A stretch of 64,000 nucleotides of DNA, from contig JAIXMP010000019.1 in the NCBI GenBank assembly GCA_025677815.1, positions 186,001 to 250,000 of the forward strand, written 5' to 3'. The notes under the pieces are model-generated. The model was given only the letters and a program-made list of their open reading frames with translations, was not told the origin of the DNA and did no database searches. Position 1 is the first letter of the stretch. Each line of letters opens with the position of its first letter. This DNA comes from Phascolomyces articulosus (lineage: Eukaryota; Mucoromycota; Mucoromycetes; Mucorales; Lichtheimiaceae). This document shows, in pieces, positions 26,308-38,300 of this stretch. The position numbers were made by a program, and so were the translations under genes.

Positions 26308-26544
26308 TTCAAGGGCATTGTAAATATAAATAACAATACAACTTCTTTTTCTACTTTTTTTTTTATTTCACACTTTATAAACTAGGGTTTTCTATTGAGC
26401 GAAGGATAAAAAAAAAAGAAGAAAGACGACAGCGTTCCTGCGTCCAAGTGGTACACCCTCAATTTTAAGTTGGATGACAACTCAGCTCTAAGAACAGCCT
26501 TTTTCGTTCTTTTTTTTTTTTTTATATCTATACACATACGAGTG
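26308..26544. promoter_or_regulatory. bidirectional promoter region
   Basis: Only 237 bp separate the start codons of the divergent Stb6-like (minus) and SRP-receptor beta (plus) genes, so both core promoters must lie here or overlap the 5' leaders. It contains poly-T/A tracts and a TATATCTATA stretch about 15-25 bp before the plus-strand ATG. No specific operator is identifiable. Confidence 0.6.
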
Positions 26545-27634
26545 ATGCTTGTTCAACTTGAGATTGTACACATTGCAGTAATAGCTGCTGTTGTTCTTGT
26601 CATATTATCAGGTTAATATAAAATATATAGCTATTTTACTCTTATACCATCAATGAAAAAAAAACAACCGAGACTCATCTAATCTAATCTAAATATTTAT
26701 TGAAATCTAGTCTTGATTGGCTTTGTATTTAAGCGTAAATCATCCAAAACAACCATTTTAATACTTGGGACAGCCGATGCTGGTAAAACGCAATTATATA
26801 CTCGTGTGAGTAAACCAAATATACTTCTATTGACTTTATTTTTCCCATACGAGAAACGGCAAAAAGGAACTGGGTATTTAGATTTTATTTTCTATATATT
26901 AGTTACGATTTGGAAAAAAGACAGCAACGGTAACTTCAATGAAGGAAAACGAAGGACCTCTCACTCTCGAGAATAAGGTAAATTATGGATACAAGGAGGA
27001 TATTAAACAGATCATAAGGGGAAAAGATATGGATCAGACTGGCTCAACAGAAAAAACAAAATGGTGTTCAATTTTTTAGACATTTGATTTAGTCGATATG
27101 CCAGGTCATGAACGCGTTCGATTTCGATACGTTGATTATTTACCTGTAACACGGTCAATTGTATTCGTTGTGGACAGTACCACTGTTGCACGACAAATCC
27201 GAGTAGTAGGTGAATACCTGTACAATGTATTAGCACAACAGCAAGTACAAAAAGATCGTATTCCAATCTTGATCGCTTGCAATAAGACGGATTTGATCAC
27301 TGCATTGCCTCAAGATAAAATCCAACAACGACTCGAAATTGAAATGTATGCAATAAAAAAAAGAGTGGGAGCTAGAAAATGGGAAGGTTATCGAGTGTAC
27401 ATATATTTTAACTCTCTCTTGGAAATATGTTTCTATAGCAATCGGTTAAGAAGTACACGTACAGCTGCTGTTGAACAACAAGAAGCCAGCTTGGATGATG
27501 AACAAGAAGCTTATTTGGGTTATGAAGGGGAAGAATTCAAATTTGATCATTTAGATAATGATGTTCAATTTGAAACATGTTCAGTTGAAAAGGATGAATT
27601 GGACAAAGTCGTGGATTGGATTGTACATAACTAA
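26545..27634 (+). CDS. SRP102: signal recognition particle receptor subunit beta
   Basis: Five exons: 26545-26611, 26711-26805, 26903-26977, 27080-27345 and 27439-27634, giving 232 aa. This is the membrane-anchored GTPase of the SRP receptor, which tethers the alpha subunit at the ER during co-translational targeting. An N-terminal membrane anchor spans about 5-29 (VIAAVVLVILS, then VLIGFVF). The P-loop GTADAGKT is at about 42-49, split from the rest by introns. G3 is DMPGHER (85-91), G4 is NKTD (147-150), and VVDST sits in the expected position. The last exon has the family's RLRSTRTAA segment after the GTPase core, then an acidic stretch and a short C-terminal helix. The first intron has a GTTAAT donor. 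Confidence 0.88.
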
Positions 27635-27867
27635 AATAATAAGTTTGTTTTGTATATATGTATATGAAATGATAATCATTTTATTATGAGTAATAATAAT
27701 AATAATAAAGAAAGGATAAAAAAAGATAATGATATGTGTGGTATATAAATGGGTATATAACCCATTTCGGAAGGAAAAGATGAAGAAAACCAAAAAAATA
27801 AAAATAAAAAAAAATAGAGAGGTATATGTTAAAAAAAAGTAAATAATAGTAAATAGAATATCAAGAT

Positions 27868-30407
27868 CTACTTGACACGAATAACAAATCGACTCACAGC
27901 AGCCGCGATTAATGCCATCATACCACCAAATGCCAATACTGGCGCAACCGATGATTCACCCCCAGCAGCTCCTCCTCCTCCTTCACCATGATCGGGTGTT
28001 GTTGGGTCTAAAACGTCAGCAGCTGCAAAGATCACGGAAGATATACCTGCAACAGCGAATTGAGGAAAGACAATGTACATATTATGAACGCCTAAAATCA
28101 TGCCGGCATCAAAATCTTCATTATCATTCTGTTGTTGATCTTCCAATCTTGCCGGTGTGGTGGAAGTGGATGCATTAATGGAATTTGTAACAGCCTTGAC
28201 GAACTGAGCATTTTGTCGTCGGTCATCTTCATAACTCACAAATTCTCCTACTAACGAAAATGGGATCCATAAAACAATGGCCCATGGAATACCCATAATG
28301 GCTAATACAGCAGTGGCTCCAGCAACAGAATCAATAAACCAGGCAGATATTAAAGCACCAGCCACAATTAAATGGGAAGCTGTGTAAATATTGGTCAAGG
28401 AAAACCAACGGATGGTCTTTTCATATCGAGCGACAAGTGCAGGTAAAACAACACCTGCAACTACACTGATGATGGAATAGAGTAATAAAGCAAAGGATCC
28501 AGCTCGAGTACCATCAGCCCAGTTACCATCTGTGGCTTTCTTGGATGGATGGGTACTAAAGTAAATGTCAGATACCCATTGTGTGCTATATATTTAAATA
28601 AGGTATTATGTTAATATAGCTATATTGATCTAAAAGAAGTTTACTAATAATCCTTCCAGACAGCACATACACTTGTACTTGACTCTTTCATTTCTGTAAA
28701 CTCCATGAGTAGTGAATAACAAAATAACAACTTGCCTGTAAAACAAGAAAGGAAACCACCCCATCCATGCAAAGAATTGAGTATTACACAATGTTTGAAC
28801 AGGACGAGGAAGATCCTATTAAATATTTATATGAGTAAGTAAAATGACTAGAAACTCCAACTAGTTTTACTTTTGAGGTTTCGTACTAAAAAAACATAAT
28901 AAATTACCTTGAAAGCACGCCAAATATACATAAAAGTATGATACCATGGCCTACATATTATAAATAATATTACAAATGAGTGTATTTAAAGATTTGTTGA
29001 ATGTATAATGAAAAGAGAACTTACTCATCGTCATCATTGACACGATCTAATTTCTTTTCTTGTGTTGTGACACAAGTAATGCTTAAAGTGATACAAAACA
29101 CAGCAATGGCCACAGCACAAAAAACTTTGATTTGCGAATCACCCAACCATGGCAAAAGTTCAACTAGATCAACAAAACCAACAAAATAACCAATCACCAT
29201 GGCAGAATTACACATTCGTGCACTCCATGCATTGGCTTCATCTTGTTGCCATAAGGGCGGGATATCCAAAATTAAGGCACGACAAATAGCTTGGACTGCA
29301 TTGAGTGTAAAATCCAAAAAATAGAACGATGCAACTGCAACAATAATGGCATAGGATCGTGTCTAATGATGAAATAGGTTTTTTTCTTGTTAGTTCTACT
29401 GTTATATTTTAATCAATCGTTATTTACATTTATATGAGAATAAAATACGTTACTGCATGATCAATGGTTTCAATATCTTCATCACTGTACTGTAATATTG
29501 CAAACATATGTGCGATTTCTTTTGCGTAAGCTACACCAAGCATTGAAATAATGGTCAGCAGACCAGCAACAACAATAAAAGGTCGGCGTTTTCCAAATCG
29601 TGATGTGCATTTGTCACTAAATGCTCCAATCAACTATTACATATAGTAAAGTGTTTTTGTTTGTTTAGTTTTGTGAAGGTATTTATATATAAATATAATA
29701 ATAAAACATATCAGGCATCTTTTTATACTATTTGCTTCTCTGTTTTATTCTCCACTCTGATTTTCCAAATTTATATATACTCTCTAATACTTACAGGTTG
29801 AACCAGTAACCCAGATAATGGTCCAGCAATCCATACAAGTGCAGTCAATTCTTTTGATAGATTAAGTGACAAAAGGTAAGGTGTACCATAACTATTGTAT
29901 TATCAATAATGTTAATACCAACAATAGTAACAATAGAATGTATGAAATTATGTATAGAAATTATATGATAAACTTACGAAAGTTCTACAGTCCCTATGTA
30001 TATATAGAACATACAAATATTTAGTATCGTCACTTATCATCATGATCACCACTATCAATTATTATCAATAGTGTGTTTTTTTCCACGCCTTTCAATCAAA
30101 ATAAAAGACACTTACAGGTAAACTGAACACCAGCCATACATATAGTAAGACCCAAAAGTTTTTGTAAGTCAAGTCCTGGATCAGACAGTGTTAATGGTTC
30201 ATGATAAGAAGAAGCAGCCGAAGAACGGACATAACCAGGTGATTGCCCAGCGCTGTTATATGTAGACGCATCAAATGATGAACGTCGACGCTTATATTTT
30301 GGTCGACTCACAGGTGGTTTTGGCGTTGTATTATAATGCTGCTGTTGTTGACCTATCAAAGGTGTTTTTTGATCAACCGTTGTATCCTTATGATTCACGG
30401 CCACCAT
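27868..30407 (-). CDS. SLC45/Sut1-type sugar:proton symporter (GPH-like MFS)
   Basis: Eight exons on minus: 30407-30116, 29993-29978, 29891-29795, 29633-29454, 29362-29025, 28950-28908, 28815-28736 and 28585-27868, giving 587 aa. A 12-helix major-facilitator protein of the glycoside-pentoside-hexuronide/SLC45 branch, which includes fission yeast Sut1 (sucrose/maltose uptake). Support comes from TWTVELSYGTPYLLSL in helix 1, the loop motif GAFSDKCTSRFGKRRPFIV after helix 2, and WMGWFPFLFYSTQWVSDIY. A polar N-terminal tail of about 85 aa precedes helix 1, and a C-terminal loop is expanded with Gly/Ala before the last helix. Exon 2 is a 16-nt micro-exon. The intron between exons 7 and 8 starts with GC (GCAAGT). 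Both are needed to keep the frame and the family pattern. Substrate not established. Confidence 0.85.
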
Positions 30408-33400
30408 GGTTATTTAACAAATAAAGCGCAAAAAAAAAGTGTAAAATAGAATGCGTTATAATAGAATGCAAAGAGAAACTGAAAGAAACAATTGAAAGAA
30501 GAATGGAAAAAAAATGCAATCAGACAGAGAAGGAATCAATTATAAATACAAAAAAAAGTCAGCTTTCCAAACCAGTCCCCACGCAGCTTTTTTTTTTATA
30601 CAGAAATTTGAAAGAGTCTCATCATCTTTATCCTCATCAATCTCGTCAGATGACCATAAACTCCATCCTTTATTGATAATAAAAATTGACATTGAAAATC
30701 GATTATCATTCGTGAATCTTATAAGAAATTCAAGGGGGTAATCTCTTTCATTGTTCTTTCCTAATTTTCAGGAACAAAACAGCTTTCCTTCCGTTCCCGT
30801 CATCTTTTTCTTTTTTTTTGCGTAGTACCAAGATTATGCATATGCAAAATAATCATCACCTCATGTAGTATATATTATTTTCGACAATAATTGTAAATCT
30901 TGTATGACAATACATGTTCCTGAACAAATACCACTATCTTATCCATTTAATTAGAAGCAAGATTTATATATATTACTAATAGTATATTATTATATATACA
31001 GATAATATATGAACGAACCAAGAAATATGAACCACAGCCTTCTTTAACTCGGTAACAATTTCCGATAATTTTAAATAGCAAAAAACAAAAGCACGGCGAA
31101 TAAAAGGAAAAAAAAACATTACAAGAAAAATCGCACATATTTTGCGAAACCATGATGACAGGCCAAAGCAAAGACACCTGGTCTGACTCACTCATTTTCA
31201 CTTGCATATCATTCCATTCCCGTGAGCATAAAGCTACAAGGGTTCTTCTATAATAAATTATGACGGGATTGTACTTCCGGTGATGAATCTAAACTTTATG
31301 TCAACTGATAATCACATTTTCATTTATATGATGATTTACTTAATACGTAATACATATATGTCAAATATTTATATTTAATCGATAATGGAAAATATATATT
31401 GAGGTAATATGACAATAATAATTATATTTAAAAAGGCTTCTGTGCGTATTCAAATAATCTCAACAATAATAATATTACGTTCGAATGAACGCTATTTGTA
31501 CATCATAATAATGTCATGGCCATATGGCTAAATAAACCCCAAGCTTTCTCACCTGTTTCACAAAAGCAAGTCAACTTTGGAAATTTTTATCCAGTCATTG
31601 CGACAGGTTTCATCCCGTACTTCCTCGTCATTTCTTCTTGCCAATGTACAAATATGGACATGTAAATACCATACATTCTTATGTTTATTTATTTATTATT
31701 TAGAATGAGAAATCCAACCAGTAATGTTGAATGAATAGTATAGGTGATGGCGCAGCTTATTGATAGTAAGTATTCAATAATAGTTTACATGGGACCGTTT
31801 TTATTATTACTGCCTTTTTGACAAAGTAACCCGAATAAAAGAGAACCAGTAAGCGTTCCTCTTTTTTGGAAGTGTGTACTACTACAAGAATAATAAACAA
31901 AAGAATATGTGTTTAAGCAGTGAATCTCATAAAGTCTACGATCAAGTCTGAGAAGGAGATGTAAATAACTACATCATTACTACTGATATAATACATAATA
32001 CCAACAATATTCACAATATATGTATTATAGATCAGAGGTATACAGACTTAAATAATCCAAAAATCCACCCTATACGTTCATTACATATTTACTATAGTTT
32101 GTAGATCAATTAAAGAAAAACAACAGCTTGATTTATTATTTATAATTAAAAGCCACCATACATAGCAACATCATCATGCGACTATTGACTGTAATACTAC
32201 AGCTAGTTATAGACTGTTCCTGGTAATTATTATGAATGTGCACGGGTACTACCATGAAAAAAAAAACAATACACATATAAGATACATCGGGAAGGTGATT
32301 GTTTGGCATAACACTATAGTAATATTTCCTTTTTGCACATAAAATAAAATATGCGAAATGATCTCAACAAAACAAAAAATAGTGGTCAGGTACCCAGCAA
32401 ATATATTATCTAATCCTCTTTTTTTTTTTTACAAGAATTATAAAATAATTGCCAACCATTGTTGAATTCATCAACGACTGATATGTAAGTTATTATCTAC
32501 TGGCCACCTTTTATGCTTTCTTTTCAGTTTGACGTTTTGAAGATAGATATTTTTTCTCATGTACAAAATTCAGCTATGGATAAATTGCTTTTATAGCCTA
32601 TTTTAGATAATCCGGATATGTCCAAGTTAGACTTCTCAATGATGGTATTATATATATAGCACTAATAATATCAGTTGCTACATAGGTAAAATTACTTGCA
32701 AAGAAAAGTTGAAAAATTGATAAGGTGAAACAACAGACGGCATGAACACCAGAATGAGAAACCATATAATATTTCATACATATTCATAATGAAAGCACTA
32801 CAATACCTACAGATTTTGGCTGCGTTTTATTGGGAAAAAGAGTTCTTTATTAGAATATATAGAAAGAAATAATTGTTGAGATATCAAATCTACTCAACGA
32901 TTCAAAGGATTCAATTCAAAAATAAAATCATTATCCAATCAATCTGCACAACAAAACTGGTTATTTTTTTATAGGCTATTTTTTTTCGTTGATGATAATA
33001 CATCAAGTAAGATGGATGACATTATATTAAATAGAAAGATAAATTCATAGAATATACTGTTACACCTCTAATATTATTTATAAAAGCTCACACAACAAAT
33101 ACAAAATCAATGGAATTACCCTATATTCAAGGATGACCAATAGGATGAATAAAAAAAATCAAAGCGTTCTTATCCCCTGGTAAGCACTTGATTATCATTA
33201 GAATGATACATTGAGCAATTAAGCAAAGAGCCACACCCATTTAAACCCCATGAAATAGGATAATCAGTTGGGTGGGATGGGGATTGCTTGTGTATGTGTT
33301 TGACAGCTTTTTAAGTTTCTACTTATGGTATCTTCATATTAGAATGAAACAAAATCCAAAATGACTTTGAAGAAAGAACGATTACTTACTAGTAGATTGA

Positions 33401-35251
33401 TTCCTTGCTTTTGATACTTTTTATATCAAGAATTGGTAAGCATGTGAGCCATTTATAAGCATACGTTTTATGTATCTATATTTTCCTCTTGGTGTAATAA
33501 AGTTAGTATGCAACTGCCCCACTTAACACGAGAATTTCGTCACAATTTGATATTTCTTCTCGAATCTTTGGTCAGAAAATGAGACAACTTAGAAAAAAAT
33601 ATTCGTAGATGCAAAAAAAAAATCCAGCATATATTTTTAAATTCATAAAAAATTTACATGTTCAAAAAATATTCGAAATATATACAAAAAATATGCATAT
33701 TCAAAAGATACTTATTTAAAAAATATTCGAAAAATATTCGAGATAAATTCAAATTTGAGGTATTTTGCACATACAAACATTTGAATATATTCTGAATACT
33801 TTTTTTATGGAGTGTATTATTGGGACGTACATCATATCAAATGTAATACCCAAGTTATTTATAAAACTTTTGCCTGAGGAAACAAATTGTATGAACGTGT
33901 TTGCTGGTCGATAAAAAATAAACTGATAGTACATGACTACCAAATAATTAAGAAGTTGCAACAAATAAAGTAATGGATATTTGTTGTGCATACATGCAGA
34001 AGTAGCAGTGACATATTCTCCATCGTATAAGAGGCAGCGCATTGCTACCTCTGTTACAGGTTGCAAGTTGCGATATTCTCGAAGTAAAAATTGTATTTGG
34101 TGGAGTGCAAAAAACGGTAGCATAGAAACTGAGGTTTGACTGTAATAATGGAATGACCTTGATACACAATGGTGAAAAAATAACAGTACTAGCCTCTGGG
34201 AAAGCAAGCAATGCTGTGTCAATGATGATTGAATTCTCCGCAACATTAGCATTAATGACAATCACCAGTAAACTAAATGGAATACAGAAAATGTTGGTCC
34301 ATTTTGATTCCTTAAAGTAGCCAGGAAATCGTTCATAGAGTAACTTGTATTCTTCGCGGATGCTTTCCAATCAAGTATCTTTTTTTTGCGTGTACCAAGG
34401 GTTGTTCGTCGAATTGTCTCCATTTTTTAGGTTATGGAGTATTGAATCAATGTCTCTGACTGGAGAAGCAGTCTTGTTTGCATTGATAGTATCATTAGTG
34501 ATGACATCAGCTATTCTCCATCTATCGTCAATCCACCAGAAGTTAAAACAAGACGAAAAGTGTATAATGAACAGCCGACGATTTGGTCTCAGCTTATTTT
34601 GAACTTTTGTATTTGCGAAAGAAAGGTGATGTATACAATCATGCATTATCACAACGCGATATTATTGTAAGAAAAACCTATTGTCCTCCATATGTATGAT
34701 TGTGGAATGAACAATTACTTTTCAAATAATACATACTAGCCCTGATAATGAATCGGCGTTACGGAGATTCATGCCATAATGCAGATCCTTAGTTTGTGAC
34801 CAGGTGAAACAAAAAATGAGCTTGTTTATGCGGTGAACCACTTTTAACTTAGGCATAAAAATTTCCATAGCAAAGGACTTGTCTTTTTTTTGACATTTAC
34901 ATACATTTTTTTTACTCATGACTTATACACGCTTACAAGCATATAGAAATTAGGAGAAAGAAAAATAAAGGCTATGCCATAAGCAAGCCACTTAATCGGA
35001 TATTCAATGGGGAATAAAAAAAAAGTGTAAAAAGGCTCCTTGTTTTCCGTCTTTCTCTGTAATTTTTTCTTCAGGTCACACACTCATCATGTAACTTCAG
35101 GTTGGAAGAAATTTTTCCAGATTGATTACTACAATAGGGTTGCTCTTCGGATGTTCCCAGATGATGAAGGCATAGCATAGGCCATCATAATCCCAGGTTC
35201 ATCATTCCACGATTGTACAACTGGATGGGTTGGCAGTCTTGGGTGCGCCTT
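30408..35251. other. gene-poor AT-rich region
   Basis: No gene that I can support. Overlapping frames on both strands near 33.75-34.65 kb (up to 170 aa) and 30.95-31.2 kb lack recognisable domains, have no coherent splicing, and overlap each other on opposite strands. They are most likely chance or degraded material. The rest is A/T-rich with many short homopolymers. Confidence 0.45.
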
Positions 35252-35322
35252 GGCATCATCATCTTACACTTGTGAAAAAGTATGGCGCCACTGCTTTTTC
35301 ATAAGTGTAAGGTGATGATGCC
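35252..35322 (+). ncRNA. long perfect RNA-type hairpin (29-bp stem, 13-nt loop)
   Basis: The left arm 35252-35280 pairs with the right arm 35294-35322 over 29 positions. Only two positions are not Watson-Crick, and both are G-U pairs if the plus strand is transcribed (they would be A-C mismatches on the other strand). The loop is TATGGCGCCACTG. Such a stem is unlikely by chance and could be a small-RNA precursor, a terminator-like element, or the core of a miniature inverted-repeat element. Flanks (35100-35360) are somewhat more GC-rich than the neighbourhood. Transcription is not shown by the sequence. Confidence 0.45.
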
Positions 35323-38300
35323 CTGGCAAGTCTGGGCGAGTGTGTTGGTTGAGGCACGAGGAGGCGATGAGTACTGTCGTGGCCGGTTTTTTTTAATAAT
35401 ATATAAGAAATGATAAAAAAAACCAATTAGTTTAGTTTCTTCATGTAAAATAAGACACTTTATTGTTTATCCTGTTTATCTTAATAAATTGATCTTCAAC
35501 ATTTTCGACTATATTAAAGTGTCTGCCTTTTTTTTATGTTACATCCTGGCCAATTGCTTCGGAATACTTCTAGATGCACAGACCATACCAATAAAATAAA
35601 GAATCGTTGCCATGTATTTTGCTTTGTTTAGGTTATTCCATCGTGATGTACATTGCGGTTAATGAAAAAGGATGATCGTTCTATATGTCTTTTTTTTGAG
35701 TATAGTTTTTGGAATGCTCAAACTTTATTATATCTGAAACTTGATATTACTATACAGTTTCAATAAAAATAGTGGCGTTACAAAGTAATTTATATATACA
35801 ACCTAACAATGGTATAAAAATGACTGGCAAAAGCGCTTGACACATATGGATCAAGGGCTATATCTCGTATAAAAAGTTATTAATCACTGTTTGTGCTTTA
35901 TGACTATGCTTCTGTTATTATATACGTAAGAAAAAAGAACATGCATTTTCCTTTTGGCAAGTTCCTTTTTTCTTTTTAATAAAAACTATATATACACGAT
36001 CAAGGAAACAATACAATCAATTATTGATCAATAACTATTTGAAATGTACTCGCCAACTCAATGACTATATTCAAGTTTGTGCATTCCAAAAACCCCATTC
36101 AGGATGCCATTGATCACCTTTCCCAATCTTCAACCACTTGTTTTTTTTTGGGCCTTTGTGTGTGTACCTATTCTATATATTGTTGACTTGAAACAACACG
36201 TGTCGATACTACATAGGAAATGATCGGAATTGTTCATCCTGAAAATAAAAAAAAAGAGCTTTTTGCTCATCATCAGTCTTTCTCAAGTAATAGTATACAA
36301 CAGTGGAAATAACCATCATCAAAAAATGTAAAAGGACATTATCATTATATATTTTGTAAATATAATATTCTCAGTAACGAAATATTAGTTTTTTATCCCG
36401 GCTCCAACTCCTTCTCGATTACAGCCTGTTTCATGTTTTCCATTTTTTCAATCGAATAGGTATTTAGATAAATAAAATCTGGAGTGCGCATAGTTGTACC
36501 ATGGTCAATCTTACTATTATAAGTTCCAAATTTATTCTTCGCAAAAAATAAAAGAAATACTTAATATAAGAACATAAACTACCATGTACATAATCATGAA
36601 AACTGTTTACTTGCTGAAGCTTTATAAATAACCATCAAAAGAGTGATCTTTTGCTAAGCATTCTCTTATGTAGAAAGGAGTTTCTTATTTGTATTATTGA
36701 CCAATCCTTATTATACTCCTTCAGCAAGTTAAAAAAACAATGTCCTGGTTTGTCTCTTTAATGAAATGATACATGTAAATCATGATTTTTTTTATTAAGC
36801 ATTCATAGAAAACGATGTAATTAACTGTAAAAAGTAAAGCCTTAGTTTGTTATCAATAGCTCATTATATTCACTTCTTTCAACAGATTTTCACTCATATT
36901 TCGCTTGCCAAAAGTAGGCTGTAATTTAGTATAACAATAAGTGAAATCAATTACCACTGCAAAAATAATTTCATGGTAACCCAGACATCGCGAGAAAAAA
37001 AAAAGTGGGAGAATGGCAATCGTTAAAAGAAAAAAAAACTAGACTTTATGTAAAAATAACAAAAGCATGTCAAAGCGTGTTCTTTCAAGGATATGCCGCG
37101 ATATTATATTTCCACGACAATGTTGCCTCACAGTTTTTTTCTTTTATCTATGGACTCTCACGCTTTTATCGCGCTTAAAGAAGCATGTCGCGTAAATATG
37201 CAAGCAAAAAAAAAAAAAAAAAAAAAGCGGGATTTGAATTACCAAGAACAATGATAAAAATGAACTGTCTCGCAACAACGAACATCTCTTTGCTTTTGTC
37301 CCCTTTTTTTTTTACATTCCCCTTGAAGAAGTTACCTACCCTATTTTCTCTCTTACGTTTTCATTGTACAAGCTAAACAATGCCGCCAATGACACTTTTT
37401 TGAAGCAGCAGCAAATTTGTGGTCATTTACCTTCCCCCCTCCGCCACTCTGGCCTGCAACTCTATTTTGTAGCAGCATTACCCAAGTGCTTCCATGGACC
37501 AACCCAACTCGGCGTGCATTCTCTCTGATCAGGTAACAAATGACTAACATGAAAAAATTGTAAGGGTCCATGGGAGCAGTTCGTGGTATTTGCAAGTGGT
37601 GAATCGTGGCAGGCTTGTTTCGGCAGATACATCCTCGAATGGCTGCGAACTTTCTTTTCATTTTATTTAATGGTGCATTTGTCCAGTGCATCTTGGAAGG
37701 TTACTCTCACAGCGGGGTAGTCGAATTGTCACAGCCTAACGCAGTTTCGGGTATGCACCAAAAAAACTTCTCTCCTTCAATTTTTACGAACAAACCTGGG
37801 GAGATGCACGGACGGGAATGACAACATTCATTTGGGGTTGTTTTCGTTATGATACTGTACGATCTTATATAGGCTGGGTTGTGGTAAGTGACCCTCGAGA
37901 GATGCTAAGGACGCCCCCTCATACCTCAAGCCGGACAGATATTTCGCTATCGCGACTGGGTAAGTAGTCTAGTTGTCGGGCTGCATGGAGGCGAGTGATG
38001 TCTGCGAATCTCCCAATGCCGAGACCTATAACAGTCGGTGGGGTGGACCATTCATTGCGACTTTCTCTTTCGCTGTTTTGGACTACCGTTTGAACCTGAT
38101 CTTTCGCCTGGGAGTACAGGGAGGTGGAAGCTGATGTAATGCCACCTCCTCGTGGTAGCTTCTGGAAACCATTATCGTATTATTTTTATAATAATGCAAT
38201 TCTAAACATGGGCTAGGCGCATTACATTTGAATGAAATCATTATTATTATTGTGCTTGGTACGTGTTTCTTTTTAGTGCCGTGTTATATATATGGTTTTC

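Noticed and set aside
33749..34652. Overlapping 93-170 aa frames on the minus strand as a gene or transposase
   Set aside because: No recognised domain, frames overlap each other and a plus-strand frame, and no GT-AG joins give a coherent protein.
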